This document shows, piece by piece, positions 37,121-46,832 of a stretch of 64,000 bases of DNA. The translations under genes and the position numbers were made by a program. Every line of letters starts with the position of its first letter. Position 1 is the stretch's first letter. The notes beneath the pieces were generated by a model that saw only the letters and a program-made list of their open reading frames with translations, ran no database searches and was not told the DNA's origin. This DNA is from Sphingomonas rubra (GTDB lineage Bacteria > Pseudomonadota > Alphaproteobacteria > Sphingomonadales > Sphingomonadaceae), in contig NZ_FOXP01000011.1 in assembly GCF_900115745.1 (NCBI RefSeq), forward strand, positions 62,001-126,000, in the 5' to 3' direction.

Positions 37121-38851
37121 ATGATATTCCTCGCCCCGCTGATCGCCGTCGCGCAGATGGCCGCGCCCGCCCCCTCCACGGCCGACGCCGCCTTTACCCG
37201 CATCTGGCAGGCGGAATGGGCGTGGCGCACGGCCGAGCGGCTGGCCGACGACGATCCGCGCGCGGTGTCGCCCCACCTGCCCGACGTGTCCGCCGCCGCC
37301 CACGCGCGCCGCGCGGCCAAGTGGCGCGGCGTGATGGCGCAGCTCGACCGCCTCGACGCGACGGCGCTCTCGCCCGAGCAGCGGACCAATTACCAGGTCT
37401 ACCGCGCGCAGATCGCCGCCCTGCTCGACGACGAGCGGTTCCGCGAGTGGGAAAAGCCGCTGAACGGCGACAGCGCCTTCTGGGGCGATTTGCAATTCGC
37501 CGCGCGCGGCAACTTCGCCAACGGCGAGAAGGACTACCGCGCCTATCTGTCGCAGCTCGCCGACATCCCCCGTTACCTGGATCAGCAGACCGCCAACATG
37601 CGCGCCGGCCTGGCCCGCGGCTTCACGCCGCCCGCGGTGGTGATGCAGGGCCGCGACGCGCCGGTCGCCGCGATCGCCGAGGCCGCGAACCCCGAGGCGA
37701 CGGTCTATTACGAGCCGTTCGCGAAGATACCCGCCTCCGTGCCCGACCGCGCCGCTCTTCAGGCGGCCGCGCGCAAGGTCATCGCGGATGGCGTCATCCC
37801 CGCGCACCGGCAGCTCCTCGCCTTCCTGCGCACCACCTATTTCCCGGGCATGCGGCAGGAGCTGGGCGCGTCGAGCTACCCCGACGGCGCCGCTTATTAC
37901 CGCAGCCGCATCCGCGCCTTCACCACCCTCGACCTGTCGCCGGACCAGGTCCACGCGATCGGCCTCGCCGAGGTCGCCAAGATCCGCGCCGAGATGGAGC
38001 GCGCCAAGGCCGATGCGGGCTTCACCGGCGACCTGCCCGCGTTCCTGACGTTCCTGCGCACCGATCCGCGCTTCTACGCCAAGACGCCCGAGGCGCTGCT
38101 CCAGGAAGCGGCGTGGGAGGCGAAGCGGTTCGACGGCATGGCCGCCAAGTGGTTCGGCCGGCTGCCGCGCGCGCGGTTCGCGATCAAACCCGTGCCCGCC
38201 GCCATCGCCCCCTTCTACACCGCCGGCCGCGGTGGTCCCGGCGGCTACCTCGTCAACACCTACGACCTGCCGTCGCGGCCGCTGTTCCAGCTGCCGCCGC
38301 TGACGCTGCACGAGAGCGCGCCCGGCCACGCGATGCAGATCAGCCTGGCGAGCGAGAACAAGGACCTGCCCGTGTTCCGGCGGCAGAGCTACATCTCCGC
38401 CTATGGCGAGGGCTGGGCGCTCTACTGCGAGCGGCTGGGTGACGAGATGGGCTTCTACCAGACGCCCTACGAGCGGTTCGGGATGCTCAGCTATCAGATG
38501 TGGCGCGCGGTCAGGCTGGTGGTCGACACCGGCGTCCATGCGAAAGGCTGGACCCGGCCGCAGGCGCTCGCCTTTCTGCGCAACAACACCGCCCTATCGG
38601 AGCGGGAAGTGACGACCGAGGTCGACCGTTATATCGGCTGGCCGGGGCAGGCGCTCAGCTACTATCTCGGCCAGCTCGCCATCCAGCGCGCCCGCGCCAA
38701 GGCGGAGAAGGCGCTGGGGCCGAAGTTCGACATCCGCGCCTTCCACGACACGGTGCTGAGCCTCGGGTCGGTGCCGCTGCCGGTACTCGACGCGCGGATC
38801 GACCGGTTCGTGGCGGAAGGCGGGCCGAGCCCCTATCAGGAGGAGGACTGA
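37121..38851 (+). CDS. DUF885 family protein, second copy
   Basis: A 576-residue protein with a short hydrophobic N terminus (MIFLAPLIAVAQMAAPA) that is probably a signal peptide. HESAPGH corresponds to the HEGxPGH motif of the neighbouring paralogue, and ISAYGEGWALYCERLGDEMG follows. Overall architecture and spacing match 34786-36603, although the sequences are well diverged. It is probably a periplasmic zinc peptidase-like protein. Its stop overlaps the FRG gene ATG (TGATG). Confidence 0.9.
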   Translation: MIFLAPLIAVAQMAAPAPSTADAAFTRIWQAEWAWRTAERLADDDPRAVSPHLPDVSAAAHARRAAKWRGVMAQLDRLDATALSPEQRTNYQVYRAQIAALLDDERFREWEKPLNGDSAFWGDLQFAARGNFANGEKDYRAYLSQLADIPRYLDQQTANMRAGLARGFTPPAVVMQGRDAPVAAIAEAANPEATVYYEPFAKIPASVPDRAALQAAARKVIADGVIPAHRQLLAFLRTTYFPGMRQELGASSYPDGAAYYRSRIRAFTTLDLSPDQVHAIGLAEVAKIRAEMERAKADAGFTGDLPAFLTFLRTDPRFYAKTPEALLQEAAWEAKRFDGMAAKWFGRLPRARFAIKPVPAAIAPFYTAGRGGPGGYLVNTYDLPSRPLFQLPPLTLHESAPGHAMQISLASENKDLPVFRRQSYISAYGEGWALYCERLGDEMGFYQTPYERFGMLSYQMWRAVRLVVDTGVHAKGWTRPQALAFLRNNTALSEREVTTEVDRYIGWPGQALSYYLGQLAIQRARAKAEKALGPKFDIRAFHDTVLSLGSVPLPVLDARIDRFVAEGGPSPYQEED

Positions 38852-39609
38852 TGATCGATCGAACAAAGGATGAGCGCCGTCGTCGGCGATGGCAGGAGTT
38901 CATCGACTGGGTCGACGCCCATAGCACGTCTGCTTGGGTCTTTCGCGGTATGGGCGATGTCGCCTTTCTTTTGGTCCCGTCGATTGGCCGCATACCGAAA
39001 TACACGCTCGCGCGTGAACGATCGGTGCTCGCCGGGTTTCGCCGCGCGGTGCCGCTCCATCATCAGGACAGCGGCTTTCGCGAGTGGGAGTATCTGGCCT
39101 TAGCACAGCATCACGGCGTACCGACTCGATTGCTAGATTGGTCAACCAATCCGCTCGTCGCTGCTTATTTTGCTGCGGTCAGCCCCGCAGGCGCCGTATC
39201 GATCGACCTGAACGGAGCCAACGTGAAGGCGGTACCCGATCGGACGGCGATCGCCTGCAGGATCGTCGCCACGCGCGTGCGACAAGCGCAGATGCTCGAC
39301 ATCGAACAGCACGTGGATCCCTTTAATCAAGACGAGGTGCGATTCTTACAACCACGTGCGATATCAAGTCGCATCGGCTCGCAAGCCGGACTTTTCAGTC
39401 TACACCCGAAACCCGATCAGAGCTGGGATACGCCACTGCAGAAAGAGGAACACCTGTTTGACGTCGCCGGCGAATTTCGGGACTTCTTCCTCCGTCGCTT
39501 GTTCTACCTGGGTATCGACCCTCTTCATATCATGGGTGGATTGGACGGACTAGGCGCGCGGGCGGCATGGCAGGCATCCAAGGGCGTCCGCGTGGGAGTG
39601 ATATCATGA
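38851..39609 (+). CDS. FRG-domain protein
   Basis: A 252-residue protein. The N-terminal half is an FRG domain: WVFRGMGD, the REWEYLALAQHHGVPTRLLDWSTNPLVAAYFA block and later QAGLFSLHP, all diagnostic. The domain is found in phage, mobile-element and defence-associated proteins, and its biochemical activity is not settled. GC content is clearly lower and codon use different from flanking genes, suggesting recent acquisition. It begins at TGATG with the DUF885 gene and overlaps the next small gene by 4 nt (ATGA). Confidence 0.87.
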   Translation: MIDRTKDERRRRRWQEFIDWVDAHSTSAWVFRGMGDVAFLLVPSIGRIPKYTLARERSVLAGFRRAVPLHHQDSGFREWEYLALAQHHGVPTRLLDWSTNPLVAAYFAAVSPAGAVSIDLNGANVKAVPDRTAIACRIVATRVRQAQMLDIEQHVDPFNQDEVRFLQPRAISSRIGSQAGLFSLHPKPDQSWDTPLQKEEHLFDVAGEFRDFFLRRLFYLGIDPLHIMGGLDGLGARAAWQASKGVRVGVIS

Positions 39610-39959
39610 CGGCAGTGCAGACAACGTCCGGACGTCACCGACTGGCCAACGACGTGGTAGCGACCATTAACGAGTTTGACCAAAAACGACTGGACGAGAT
39701 GGGCGGCTGGCAGCCGTTGGCAGACCTGTCGGGGCGTACTCAGTTCGAGGCCATCGATGGTGACCCCGATAGCGTCGTATTCGTGGACGAAAACCGCTTT
39801 CAGGCGATCGCCACCGTGTACGTCATTCTGGTCTATGGCTCAGGCAACGACGAGGACACGATGAGCGACGAGTACGTCGCCACCATCCAGGGTCATCGTG
39901 ACGCCGGCGGCATTGTGATCGACTCAATCGAGGTCGATACGACGCCGTTCTACGAATAG
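39606..39959 (+). CDS. Small acidic protein coupled to the FRG gene
   Basis: A 117-residue protein of no recognised family. It is acidic (many Asp/Glu, for example YGSGNDEDTMSDEYVATI) and has no signal peptide or membrane segment. The ATG overlaps the FRG stop by 4 nt, which implies translational coupling, and it shares the lower GC of the FRG gene. Its size, acidity and position are those of a partner or antidote protein, but this is inference. Confidence 0.8.
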   Translation: MTAVQTTSGRHRLANDVVATINEFDQKRLDEMGGWQPLADLSGRTQFEAIDGDPDSVVFVDENRFQAIATVYVILVYGSGNDEDTMSDEYVATIQGHRDAGGIVIDSIEVDTTPFYE

Positions 39960-39962
39960 CGC

Positions 39963-41561
39963 CTACTCCGCCGCCTGCGCCTGCGGCTCGGCATCCTTCC
40001 ACACCAGCACCGGCTTCCTCGCCGCGCGCGTCTCGTCGAGGCGGGCGCGGGGGGCGAAGTGCGGCGCGGACTTGAGGCTCGCATCGCCCGCCTTGGCCCG
40101 CTCCGCCACCGAGCGCAGCGCGCCGATGAACTGGTCCAGCGCCGCCTTCGACTCGGTCTCGGTCGGCTCGACCAGCATCGCGCCGTGGACGACGAGCGGG
40201 AAATACACCGTCATCGGGTGGAAGCCCTCGTCGATCAGCCCCTTGGCCACGTCGAGCGTCGAGAAGCCCTCCGCCAGGTTGGAATCGGAGAACAGCGCCT
40301 CGTGCATGCACGGCCCCGCCGACCCGAACGGCGCGTCGAGCACGTCCTCCAGCGAGCGCAGCACGTAATTGGCGTTGAGCACCGCGTCCTCGGCGACCTG
40401 CTTCAGGCCGTCCGCGCCGTGGCTGAGGATATAGGTCAGCGCGCGGGTGAACATGCCCATCTGGCCGTGAAAGGCGGTCATCCGGCCGAAGCTGTCGAGC
40501 TTGCCGCCGAAATGCTCGTTCGAGAACTCCTCGGTTCGCTCCTCTTCGATCAGGTGGACGTGCCCGTCCGCCGTTCGTGCCGTGTAGGGCAACGGCGCGA
40601 ACGGGCTCAGCGCCTCCGACAGCACCACCGGCCCCGACCCCGGTCCGCCGCCGCCGTGCGGGGTGGAGAAGGTCTTGTGCAGGTTGATGTGCATCGCGTC
40701 GACGCCCAGGTCGCCGGGTCGCACGCGGCCGACGATGGCGTTGAAGTTGGCGCCGTCGCAGTAGACATAGGCGCCCGCCGCGTGGACCGCGTCGGAGATG
40801 TCCTTCAGGTCGCGCTCGAACAGTCCGCAGGTGTTGGGATTGGTAATCATCACCGCGGCGACGTCCGGCCCCAGCCGGGCCTTCAGCGCCGCGGTATCGA
40901 CGCGGCCATCGGCGGTGGCGGGAATGTCCTCCACCGTGAAGCCGGCGAAGGCGGCGGTGGCAGGGTTGGTGCCGTGCGCCGACTCGGGGACGAGGACGAC
41001 CTTGCGGTGCCCTTCGCCCCGGGCCTCCAGCGCCGCTTTGATGCACAGGATGCCGCACAGCTCGCCGTGCGCGCCCGCCTTGGGGCTCATCGCCACGCCG
41101 TGCATCCCGGTCAGCGTGATGAGCCAGTGCGCGAGTTCGTTGATGACGCCGAGCGCGCCCTGCACGGTATCGACCGGCTGCAAGGGGTGGACATCGGCGA
41201 AGCCGGGCAGTCGCGCCATCCGCTCGTTCAGCCGCGGATTGTGCTTCATGGTGCACGAGCCGAGCGGGAAGAGCCCCAGGTCGATGGCGTAGTTCTGGCG
41301 CGACAGCCGCGTATAGTGGCGCACCGTCTCCGGTTCGGACAGGCCCGGCAACCCGATCGGCGCCTTGCGCGTCAGGTCGCCGAGACGGTCATGCTTCACG
41401 TCGCCTTCCGCGAAGTCGACGCCGGTCGTCTCCGTCGATCCGATCTCGAAGATCAGCGGCTCTTCCAGCATCAACGCCTTGTTGCCGGTGAAGGTGGGGG
41501 CGGCGGCATCCGCGCCCTTGACGGCCATCTCGGGCTTCCAGCCGCTCTGGTTGATGGTCAT
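39963..41561 (-). CDS. gcvPB: Glycine dehydrogenase (decarboxylating) subunit 2
   Basis: A 532-residue PLP-binding half of the P protein in the glycine cleavage system. The cofactor Lys lies in NLHKTFSTPHGGGGPGSGP, and ALMLEEPLIFEIGS near the N terminus is typical. It works as a heterotetramer with GcvPA. It is the last gene of the gcvT-gcvH-gcvPA-gcvPB series. Confidence 0.97.
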   Translation of the reverse strand: MTINQSGWKPEMAVKGADAAAPTFTGNKALMLEEPLIFEIGSTETTGVDFAEGDVKHDRLGDLTRKAPIGLPGLSEPETVRHYTRLSRQNYAIDLGLFPLGSCTMKHNPRLNERMARLPGFADVHPLQPVDTVQGALGVINELAHWLITLTGMHGVAMSPKAGAHGELCGILCIKAALEARGEGHRKVVLVPESAHGTNPATAAFAGFTVEDIPATADGRVDTAALKARLGPDVAAVMITNPNTCGLFERDLKDISDAVHAAGAYVYCDGANFNAIVGRVRPGDLGVDAMHINLHKTFSTPHGGGGPGSGPVVLSEALSPFAPLPYTARTADGHVHLIEEERTEEFSNEHFGGKLDSFGRMTAFHGQMGMFTRALTYILSHGADGLKQVAEDAVLNANYVLRSLEDVLDAPFGSAGPCMHEALFSDSNLAEGFSTLDVAKGLIDEGFHPMTVYFPLVVHGAMLVEPTETESKAALDQFIGALRSVAERAKAGDASLKSAPHFAPRARLDETRAARKPVLVWKDAEPQAQAAE

Positions 41562-41579
41562 GCCGCGAACTCCACGAAA

Positions 41580-41671
41580 GCTACGTCACCCCGGACTTGT
41601 TCCGGGGTCCAGGACCAAGCAGCGCCACGCTCGTGGCCCTGGATGCCGGGACGGGCCCGGCATGACGGGGT
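41580..41671. repeat. Intergenic repeat (family C) between gcvPA and gcvPB
   Basis: CGTCACCCCGGACTTGTTCCGGGGTCCAGGACCAAGCAG... pairs with ...TGGATGCCGGGACGGGCCCGGCATGACGG at the other end. It is closely similar to 45037-45122. Confidence 0.82.
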
Positions 41672-41679
41672 GCGGATGG

Positions 41680-43038
41680 TCATGCCAGTACCTCCTCCAG
41701 CGCGGTCGCCAGCGCCTCGACATCCTCGGGCGTGGTGGTCTCGGTCACCGCGACGACCAAGCCGTTGGCAAGCGAATCCTCGCCCGGGTAGAGCCGGCCG
41801 AGCGACACGCCCGCCAGCACGCCGCGATCGGCGAGCGCGCGGACGACGGGCCGCGCTTCCTGGCCCAGATCAAGCGTGAATTCGTTGAAGAAGCGGGGCG
41901 TGACCAAGCGGACGCCCGGCACCTGCGCCAACCGGTCGGCCGCGTGGCACGCGCCGGCATGGTTGAGCCCTGCCAGCCGCCTGAGGCCCGCCTCGCCCAG
42001 CAGCGTCATGTGGATCGAGAAGGCGAGCGCGCAGAGCCCTGAATTGGTGCAGATGTTCGACGTCGCCTTCTCGCGCCGGATATGCTGCTCGCGGGTGGAG
42101 AGCGTCAGCACGAAGCCGCGGCGACCGTCGGCGTCCACTGTCTCGCCGCACAGGCGGCCGGGCATCTGGCGGACATATTTGTCCTTGCAGCCGAATAGGC
42201 CGACATAGGGCCCACCGAACTGGAGGCCGACGCCCAGCGACTGGCCCTCGCCCACGACGATGTCCGCATCCATCTCGCCGGGCGATTTCAGCGCGCCCAT
42301 TGCGACAGGCTCGGTGACGACGGCGATCAGCAGCGCCTTCTTCGCGTGGCACGCGTCAGCGAGCGGCTGGAGGTCGGCGATGCGGCCGAGGATGTCGGGA
42401 TACTGCACCACCACGCACGACGTGTCGTCGTCGATGGCGGCGATCAGCGCGTCGAGATCGGTGTCGGCGGACAGCGTCGGCGTGCCCGTCTCCAGCACGT
42501 CGCCGGTGTATTTCGCCATCGTCTTGGCGACGGAGACGTAGTGCGGGTGGAGGCCCGACGACAGGATCGCCTTGCCGCGCCGGGTGATCCGCCGCGCCAT
42601 GCCGATCGCCTCCCAGCAGGCGGTCGAGCCGTCGTACATCGACGCATTTGCCACGTCGGTGCCGAGCAGCCGCGCCACCTGCGTCTGGAACTCGAACAGC
42701 ATCTGCAGCGTGCCCTGCGCGATCTCCGGCTGATAAGGCGTGTAGGCGGTCAGGAACTCGCCGCGCTGGATCAGATGGTCGACGGAGGCGGGCACGTGGT
42801 GCCGGTACGCGCCGGCGCCGAGGAAGAACGGCACCTCGCCCGCCACGGTGTTCTGCCGGGCAAGCGCGGTCATGTGCCGCTCGACCGAGAGTTCGGTGGC
42901 GTGGTCCGGCAGGCCCTCGATCGTGCCCGACAGCCGTGCGGCCTCGGGCACGTCGTCGAACAGCGCGTCGATCGACTCGGCGCCGATCACGCGCAGCATC
43001 TCGGTCCGGTCGGCGGGGGTCAGCGGCAGGTAGCGCAT
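41680..43038 (-). CDS. gcvPA: Glycine dehydrogenase (decarboxylating) subunit 1
   Basis: A 452-residue partner subunit of the split P protein. It starts [15 protein letters not shown], followed by [34 protein letters not shown], a hallmark of GcvPA, and [27 protein letters not shown] 43038 is chosen; the frame upstream is read-through of a palindromic repeat. The P protein decarboxylates glycine and loads aminomethyl onto lipoyl-GcvH. Confidence 0.97.
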   Translation of the reverse strand: MRYLPLTPADRTEMLRVIGAESIDALFDDVPEAARLSGTIEGLPDHATELSVERHMTALARQNTVAGEVPFFLGAGAYRHHVPASVDHLIQRGEFLTAYTPYQPEIAQGTLQMLFEFQTQVARLLGTDVANASMYDGSTACWEAIGMARRITRRGKAILSSGLHPHYVSVAKTMAKYTGDVLETGTPTLSADTDLDALIAAIDDDTSCVVVQYPDILGRIADLQPLADACHAKKALLIAVVTEPVAMGALKSPGEMDADIVVGEGQSLGVGLQFGGPYVGLFGCKDKYVRQMPGRLCGETVDADGRRGFVLTLSTREQHIRREKATSNICTNSGLCALAFSIHMTLLGEAGLRRLAGLNHAGACHAADRLAQVPGVRLVTPRFFNEFTLDLGQEARPVVRALADRGVLAGVSLGRLYPGEDSLANGLVVAVTETTTPEDVEALATALEEVLA

Positions 43039-43046
43039 GGGGCAAC

Positions 43047-43179
43047 TCTCTCCCCTCCCTGCAAGGGAGGGGCTGGGGGTGGGTGCCGATGCGCCAGCAT
43101 CGGCTGCAACGCTTGAGGCGGGCGTCGGAACTCGTTCCGCTCGCACCCACCCCCGCCCCCTCCCTTGCGGGGAGGGGAG
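43047..43179. repeat. Palindromic repeat between gcvH and gcvPA
   Basis: CTCTCCCCTCCCTGCAAGGGAGGGGCTGGGGGTGGG faces CCCACCCCCGCCCCCTCCCTTGCGGGGAGGGGAG. It is the full-length form of the fragment found inside hrpB, and similar in design to the family B elements. Confidence 0.88.
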
Positions 43180-43183
43180 TTAC

Positions 43184-43552
43184 TTACAGCTTGGCGACGA
43201 ACGCCTCGTAGCCGGCTTCGTCCATCAGTTCGCCCAGTTCGTCCTCGTCGGACAAAGTGATGCGGAAGAACCAGCCCTCGCCTTCCGCATCCGAATTGAC
43301 CAGGTCGGGCGAGTCGGCGAGCGCGGAATTGCCCTCCAGCACGGTGCCCGACACCGGGCTGTACACGTCGGAGGCGGCCTTGACCGACTCGACCACCGCC
43401 GCCTCGTCGCCCTTGGCGAGGGTGCGCCCGTCGGCGGGCACGTCGACGAACACGATGTCGCCCAACTGGCCCTGCGCGTACTCGGTGATGCCGACGGTGC
43501 CGATCGCGCCGTCGATCTCGACCCACTCATGCTCTTCGGTGAAATAACGCAT
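43184..43552 (-). CDS. gcvH: Glycine cleavage system H protein
   Basis: A 122-residue lipoyl carrier. The lipoylated Lys is K58 in [13 protein letters not shown]. The start [13 protein letters not shown] and the length are standard. It overlaps the gcvT stop (TGATG). Confidence 0.98.
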   Translation of the reverse strand: MRYFTEEHEWVEIDGAIGTVGITEYAQGQLGDIVFVDVPADGRTLAKGDEAAVVESVKAASDVYSPVSGTVLEGNSALADSPDLVNSDAEGEGWFFRITLSDEDELGELMDEAGYEAFVAKL

Positions 43553-44739
43553 CAGGCTGCCTTTCTGACGTAACGATGGGGAACGAACGGCATCGCCGCG
43601 ACGGTGGCGTCGTGCGTCTTGCCGCGCTGGACGAGGCGGACGGCGGTGCCCGGCGCGGCGAGCGCGGCGGGAACGTACGCCATCGCGATCGGGCTGCCGA
43701 GCGACGGCGCGAAGCCGCCGGAGGTGACGCGGCCGATCTCGGCACCGTCCGCGTCGACCACGGTCGCGCCCTCGCGCACCGGCTGGCGCCCGGCGACGAT
43801 CAGGCCGACGCGCTTGCTCGCGGGGCCGGCCTCGCGCTCGGCGAGGATGCGCTCCGCCCCCGCGAAATCGGCGGCCTCGCGGCGACGCTTCGACAGGGCG
43901 AAGCCGAGATCGGCCATCACCGGCGTCGTCTCGGGATCTAGGTCGTGGCCGTAGAGCGGCAGGCCCGCCTCCAGCCGCAGCGAGTCGCGCGCGCCGAGGC
44001 CGATCGGCTTCACCTCGGGCTGTTCCAGCAGCGCATCGGCGAAGGCGGCGGCGTGTTCGGCGGAGATCGACACCTCGAACCCGTCCTCGCCGGTATAGCC
44101 CGAGCGGCTGATCCACAGGTCGGCGCCGTTCCAGTCGAACGCGCCGGCGGTCATGAACACGAGGGCTTCAACACCCGGCACCAACCGCGCCAGCGCGTCG
44201 ACCGCCTTGGGCCCCTGCACCGCGAGCAGCGCCTGCTCCTCGCCCAGGTTCATCGTCACGTCGTCGGGCAGCGTGTCGAGCAGATAGCCGATGTCGTCAT
44301 ATTTGGTCGCGCCGTTGACGACCATGTAGAGCTCGTCGCCGCGCCTCGTCACCATCAGGTCGTCGAGCACGCCGCCGTCCTCGGCGAGCAGCAGCGAGTA
44401 GCGCATCCGCCCGTCGCCGAGGCCGGTCACGTCGCCGGGCAGCACCGCCTCCAGGGCCAGGGCGACCGCGTCCGCGCCGTCATCGCTCGTCAGGACGACC
44501 TGCCCCATATGGCTGACGTCGAACAGCCCGGCCGATTTGCGCACCCACAGATGCTCGGCCATGATGCCTTCATACTGGACGGGCATCTCGTAGCCGGCGA
44601 ACGGTACCATCCGGCCGCCGCGCGCGCGGTGCCAGGCGTCGAGCGGCAGCAGCTGCGGCGGCAGTTCTTCCGGCGCATCCTCGACGTTGAGGATCTCGGA
44701 CTGGCCGGTCTGCGGATCGGTGATGGCAAGGTCGCTCAA
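43552..44739 (-). CDS. gcvT: Aminomethyltransferase (glycine cleavage T protein)
   Basis: About 395 residues. It transfers the methylene group from lipoyl-H protein to tetrahydrofolate, releasing ammonia. The [25 protein letters not shown] start, [21 protein letters not shown] and SKRVGLIV segments are characteristic. TTG 44739 is preferred because GGAG lies 9 nt upstream and the open frame beyond it runs through the riboswitch. It is the first gene of the operon, controlled by the glycine riboswitch upstream. Confidence 0.95.
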   Translation of the reverse strand: MSDLAITDPQTGQSEILNVEDAPEELPPQLLPLDAWHRARGGRMVPFAGYEMPVQYEGIMAEHLWVRKSAGLFDVSHMGQVVLTSDDGADAVALALEAVLPGDVTGLGDGRMRYSLLLAEDGGVLDDLMVTRRGDELYMVVNGATKYDDIGYLLDTLPDDVTMNLGEEQALLAVQGPKAVDALARLVPGVEALVFMTAGAFDWNGADLWISRSGYTGEDGFEVSISAEHAAAFADALLEQPEVKPIGLGARDSLRLEAGLPLYGHDLDPETTPVMADLGFALSKRRREAADFAGAERILAEREAGPASKRVGLIVAGRQPVREGATVVDADGAEIGRVTSGGFAPSLGSPIAMAYVPAALAAPGTAVRLVQRGKTHDATVAAMPFVPHRYVRKAA

Positions 44740-44794
44740 GCAGGGGCACTCCGCACAAAGGGCGTCGGCGGCGGGCAAACACCCGCGTTCGACC

Positions 44795-44985
44795 GGACCC
44801 CCTCTGTCACGGAACCTGAGAGCTTTCACGCGGGGGAACCCCGCGCTTACCCCTTCGGTGGCTCGCCCTTTGCAAGACGAACGCTTTCCAGAGTGTCGTG
44901 CATCCCCGCGCGGTCCCTGGTGCCTGAGAGATTCCGGGGCGGTTGCTCCTTCGGCGGCTGCTGAAAGCAGCGCTCTCCCGCACGG
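44795..44985 (-). promoter_or_regulatory. Tandem glycine riboswitch
   Basis: On the minus strand, two aptamers follow each other. The first runs from GGGAGAGCGC, with CCGCCGAAGGAGCAA, to AATCTCTCAGGCACCAGGGACCG. The second has GCCACCGAAGGGGTAAG and GAAAGCTCTCAGGTTCCGTGACAGAGGGG. These are the conserved cores of the gcvT-type glycine riboswitch, lying 56 nt before the gcvT start; glycine binding is expected to turn expression on. Confidence 0.95.
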
Positions 44986-45036
44986 GGCATCGACAGGGGC
45001 GCTCTGGCCAACGGGCGGAGCGAAGTCAATCGCCTC

Positions 45037-45122
45037 TTCGTCGTGCCGGGCCTGTCCCGGCATCCAGGGTTACCAAGTGCGACGCTGCTTGGCTCTGGAT
45101 GCCGGGACGGGCCCGGCATGAC
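45037..45122. repeat. Intergenic repeat (family C)
   Basis: CGTCGTGCCGGGCCTGTCCCGGCATCCAGG pairs with TGGATGCCGGGACGGGCCCGGCATGACGGG. It lies between the riboswitch region and the next gene on the same strand. Confidence 0.85.
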
Positions 45123-45127
45123 GGGTG

Positions 45128-45763
45128 TCACCGCGTCGCGTTGTACCGCAGCTGCGCGTCGTTGAGCTGGAAGCCGACCAGCGCCTCGAAGCTCGCCTTG
45201 GCCACCGCCGCGCGGACCTCGGGCTGGCTCAGCGGGTCGACCGCGGCGTCCTCGTCGCCGGCCTTGCGGCGGCGGGTCAGGCGGTCGCGGATCTCCGGCG
45301 GCAGCGTCGCCTCGGCGCGCGACACGGTGGTCGTGGCGGTGGCGGTCGTCTGCGCGCGCGGTTGCCCCGCGTCGAAGTGGAGCGATACGGTGCCGACCTG
45401 CTTGGCGGCCACGGTGCTGCCGCCGCGGACCACCGCGATGAAATACGGCAACTGCACGTCGCGCGCCGCCTCGTAGCGGACCCGGCGCGCCTGCACGACG
45501 AAGGTGACGGTGGTGCCGATATCGGCGCCGGTGTCGTCGCAGGTGCCGCGCACCTGCGTCATGTTGGCGACCAGGTCGATCGCGGTCTCCGCCTGGCTGG
45601 TCGGCGGATCGAACAGCGTCATGTCGCCGGTACCCGCGGGCACGCCGACGATCGGGCAGGCGGAGCGGACCGCGCTGACGCCGCCGGTGGCGTCGAGTTC
45701 GCCGGTCTTCGCGCAGGCGGCGAGCGTCAGGGCGGCGGCGAGGAGGGGCAGAACAAGCTTCAC
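45128..45763 (-). CDS. Putative lipoprotein of unknown function
   Basis: About 211 residues. GTG 45763 (preceded by GAAGG) gives a compact lipoprotein signal ending LAAC. An ATG 10 codons upstream (45793) is a possible alternative but has a poorer ribosome site. The mature part is predicted to be a beta-rich domain (GTTVTFVVQARRVRYEAARDVQLPYFIAVV), followed by an Arg/Lys-rich helical region ending in a conserved-looking SFEALVGFQLNDAQLRYN. I do not recognise the family. It is divergent from ispH. Confidence 0.75.
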   Translation of the reverse strand: MKLVLPLLAAALTLAACAKTGELDATGGVSAVRSACPIVGVPAGTGDMTLFDPPTSQAETAIDLVANMTQVRGTCDDTGADIGTTVTFVVQARRVRYEAARDVQLPYFIAVVRGGSTVAAKQVGTVSLHFDAGQPRAQTTATATTTVSRAEATLPPEIRDRLTRRRKAGDEDAAVDPLSQPEVRAAVAKASFEALVGFQLNDAQLRYNATR

Positions 45764-45841
45764 GGGGCGGGGACCTTCGATCCGGGGACGCATTCGCCGC
45801 CATAGGAACCGGGTTGGAGCCGTGCAAGCAATCGCGTAGAG

Positions 45842-46822
45842 ATGCCGCCCATGTCCGCTTCCGCGTCCCCGTCTTCGGCGAAGCCGCCGCTCAACCTCCT
45901 GATCGCCGCGCCGCGCGGCTTCTGCGCGGGCGTCGACCGCGCCATCCGCATCGTCGAGCTGGCGATCGAGAAGCACGGCGCGCCCGTCTACGTCCGGCAC
46001 GAGATCGTCCACAACAAGTTCGTGGTCGACACGCTGAAGGCGCAGGGCGCGGTGTTCGTCGAGGAGCTGGACCAAGTGCCCGACGGCAAGCCGGTCGTCT
46101 TCTCCGCGCACGGCGTACCCAAGTCGGTGCCGGCCGCGGCGAGAGGTCGCGGGCTCGACTATCTCGACGCCACCTGTCCGCTCGTCTCCAAGGTCCACCG
46201 CCAGGCGGAACGGCTGGTGGCGGCGGGGCGGCACATCATCTTCGTCGGCCACGCCGGCCATCCGGAGGTGATCGGCACCTTTGGCCAGGTACCCGCGGGC
46301 GCGATGACGCTGATCGAGACGGAGGCGGACGCGGAAGTCTTCCAGCCCGCCGATCCCGCCAACCTCGCCTTCCTGACGCAGACGACGCTGTCGGTGGACG
46401 ACACCGCCGCGATCGTCGCGGTGTTGCAGCGCCGCTTCCCGCTGATGCAGGCGCCGCGCGGCGAGGACATCTGCTACGCCACCTCCAACCGACAGGCGGC
46501 GGTGAAGGCGATCGCCGCGCAATGCGACGCGATGCTGGTGATCGGCGCGCCCAACTCGTCCAATTCGGTCCGCCTGGTCGAGGTGGCCGAGCGCGAGGGC
46601 AGGCGCGCGATGCTGATCCAGCGCGCGGCCGACCTCGACTGGACGTTCCTCGACGGCGTGGCGACGCTGGGCATCACCGCCGGCGCCTCCGCGCCCGAGC
46701 TGCTGGTGCGCGAACTGGTCACCCTGCTCGCCACCCGCTTCGCCGTCACCGAGCGCGAGGAGGAGACCACGCGCGAGACGATCGCGTTCAAGCTGCCGCG
46801 CGGCCTCGACGCCGTCGCCTGA
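45842..46822 (+). CDS. ispH: 4-hydroxy-3-methylbut-2-enyl diphosphate reductase
   Basis: A 326-residue last enzyme of the MEP isoprenoid pathway, containing a [4Fe-4S] cluster. The three Cys ligands lie in RGFCAGV (C28), DATCPLV and [17 protein letters not shown] and FSAHGV are also present. An in-frame ATG three codons downstream (45851) is an alternative start. It supplies IPP and DMAPP for the ispB product chain, and is the first gene of an ispH-thrB-rnhA run. Confidence 0.97.
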   Translation: MPPMSASASPSSAKPPLNLLIAAPRGFCAGVDRAIRIVELAIEKHGAPVYVRHEIVHNKFVVDTLKAQGAVFVEELDQVPDGKPVVFSAHGVPKSVPAAARGRGLDYLDATCPLVSKVHRQAERLVAAGRHIIFVGHAGHPEVIGTFGQVPAGAMTLIETEADAEVFQPADPANLAFLTQTTLSVDDTAAIVAVLQRRFPLMQAPRGEDICYATSNRQAAVKAIAAQCDAMLVIGAPNSSNSVRLVEVAEREGRRAMLIQRAADLDWTFLDGVATLGITAGASAPELLVRELVTLLATRFAVTEREEETTRETIAFKLPRGLDAVA

Positions 46823-46832
46823 GGCCGGGCCG

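Noticed and set aside
45128-46522. Extended minus-strand frame running opposite ispH
   Set aside because: Only the last 211 codons (from 45763) are protein-like with a lipoprotein signal; the rest is a shadow of ispH.
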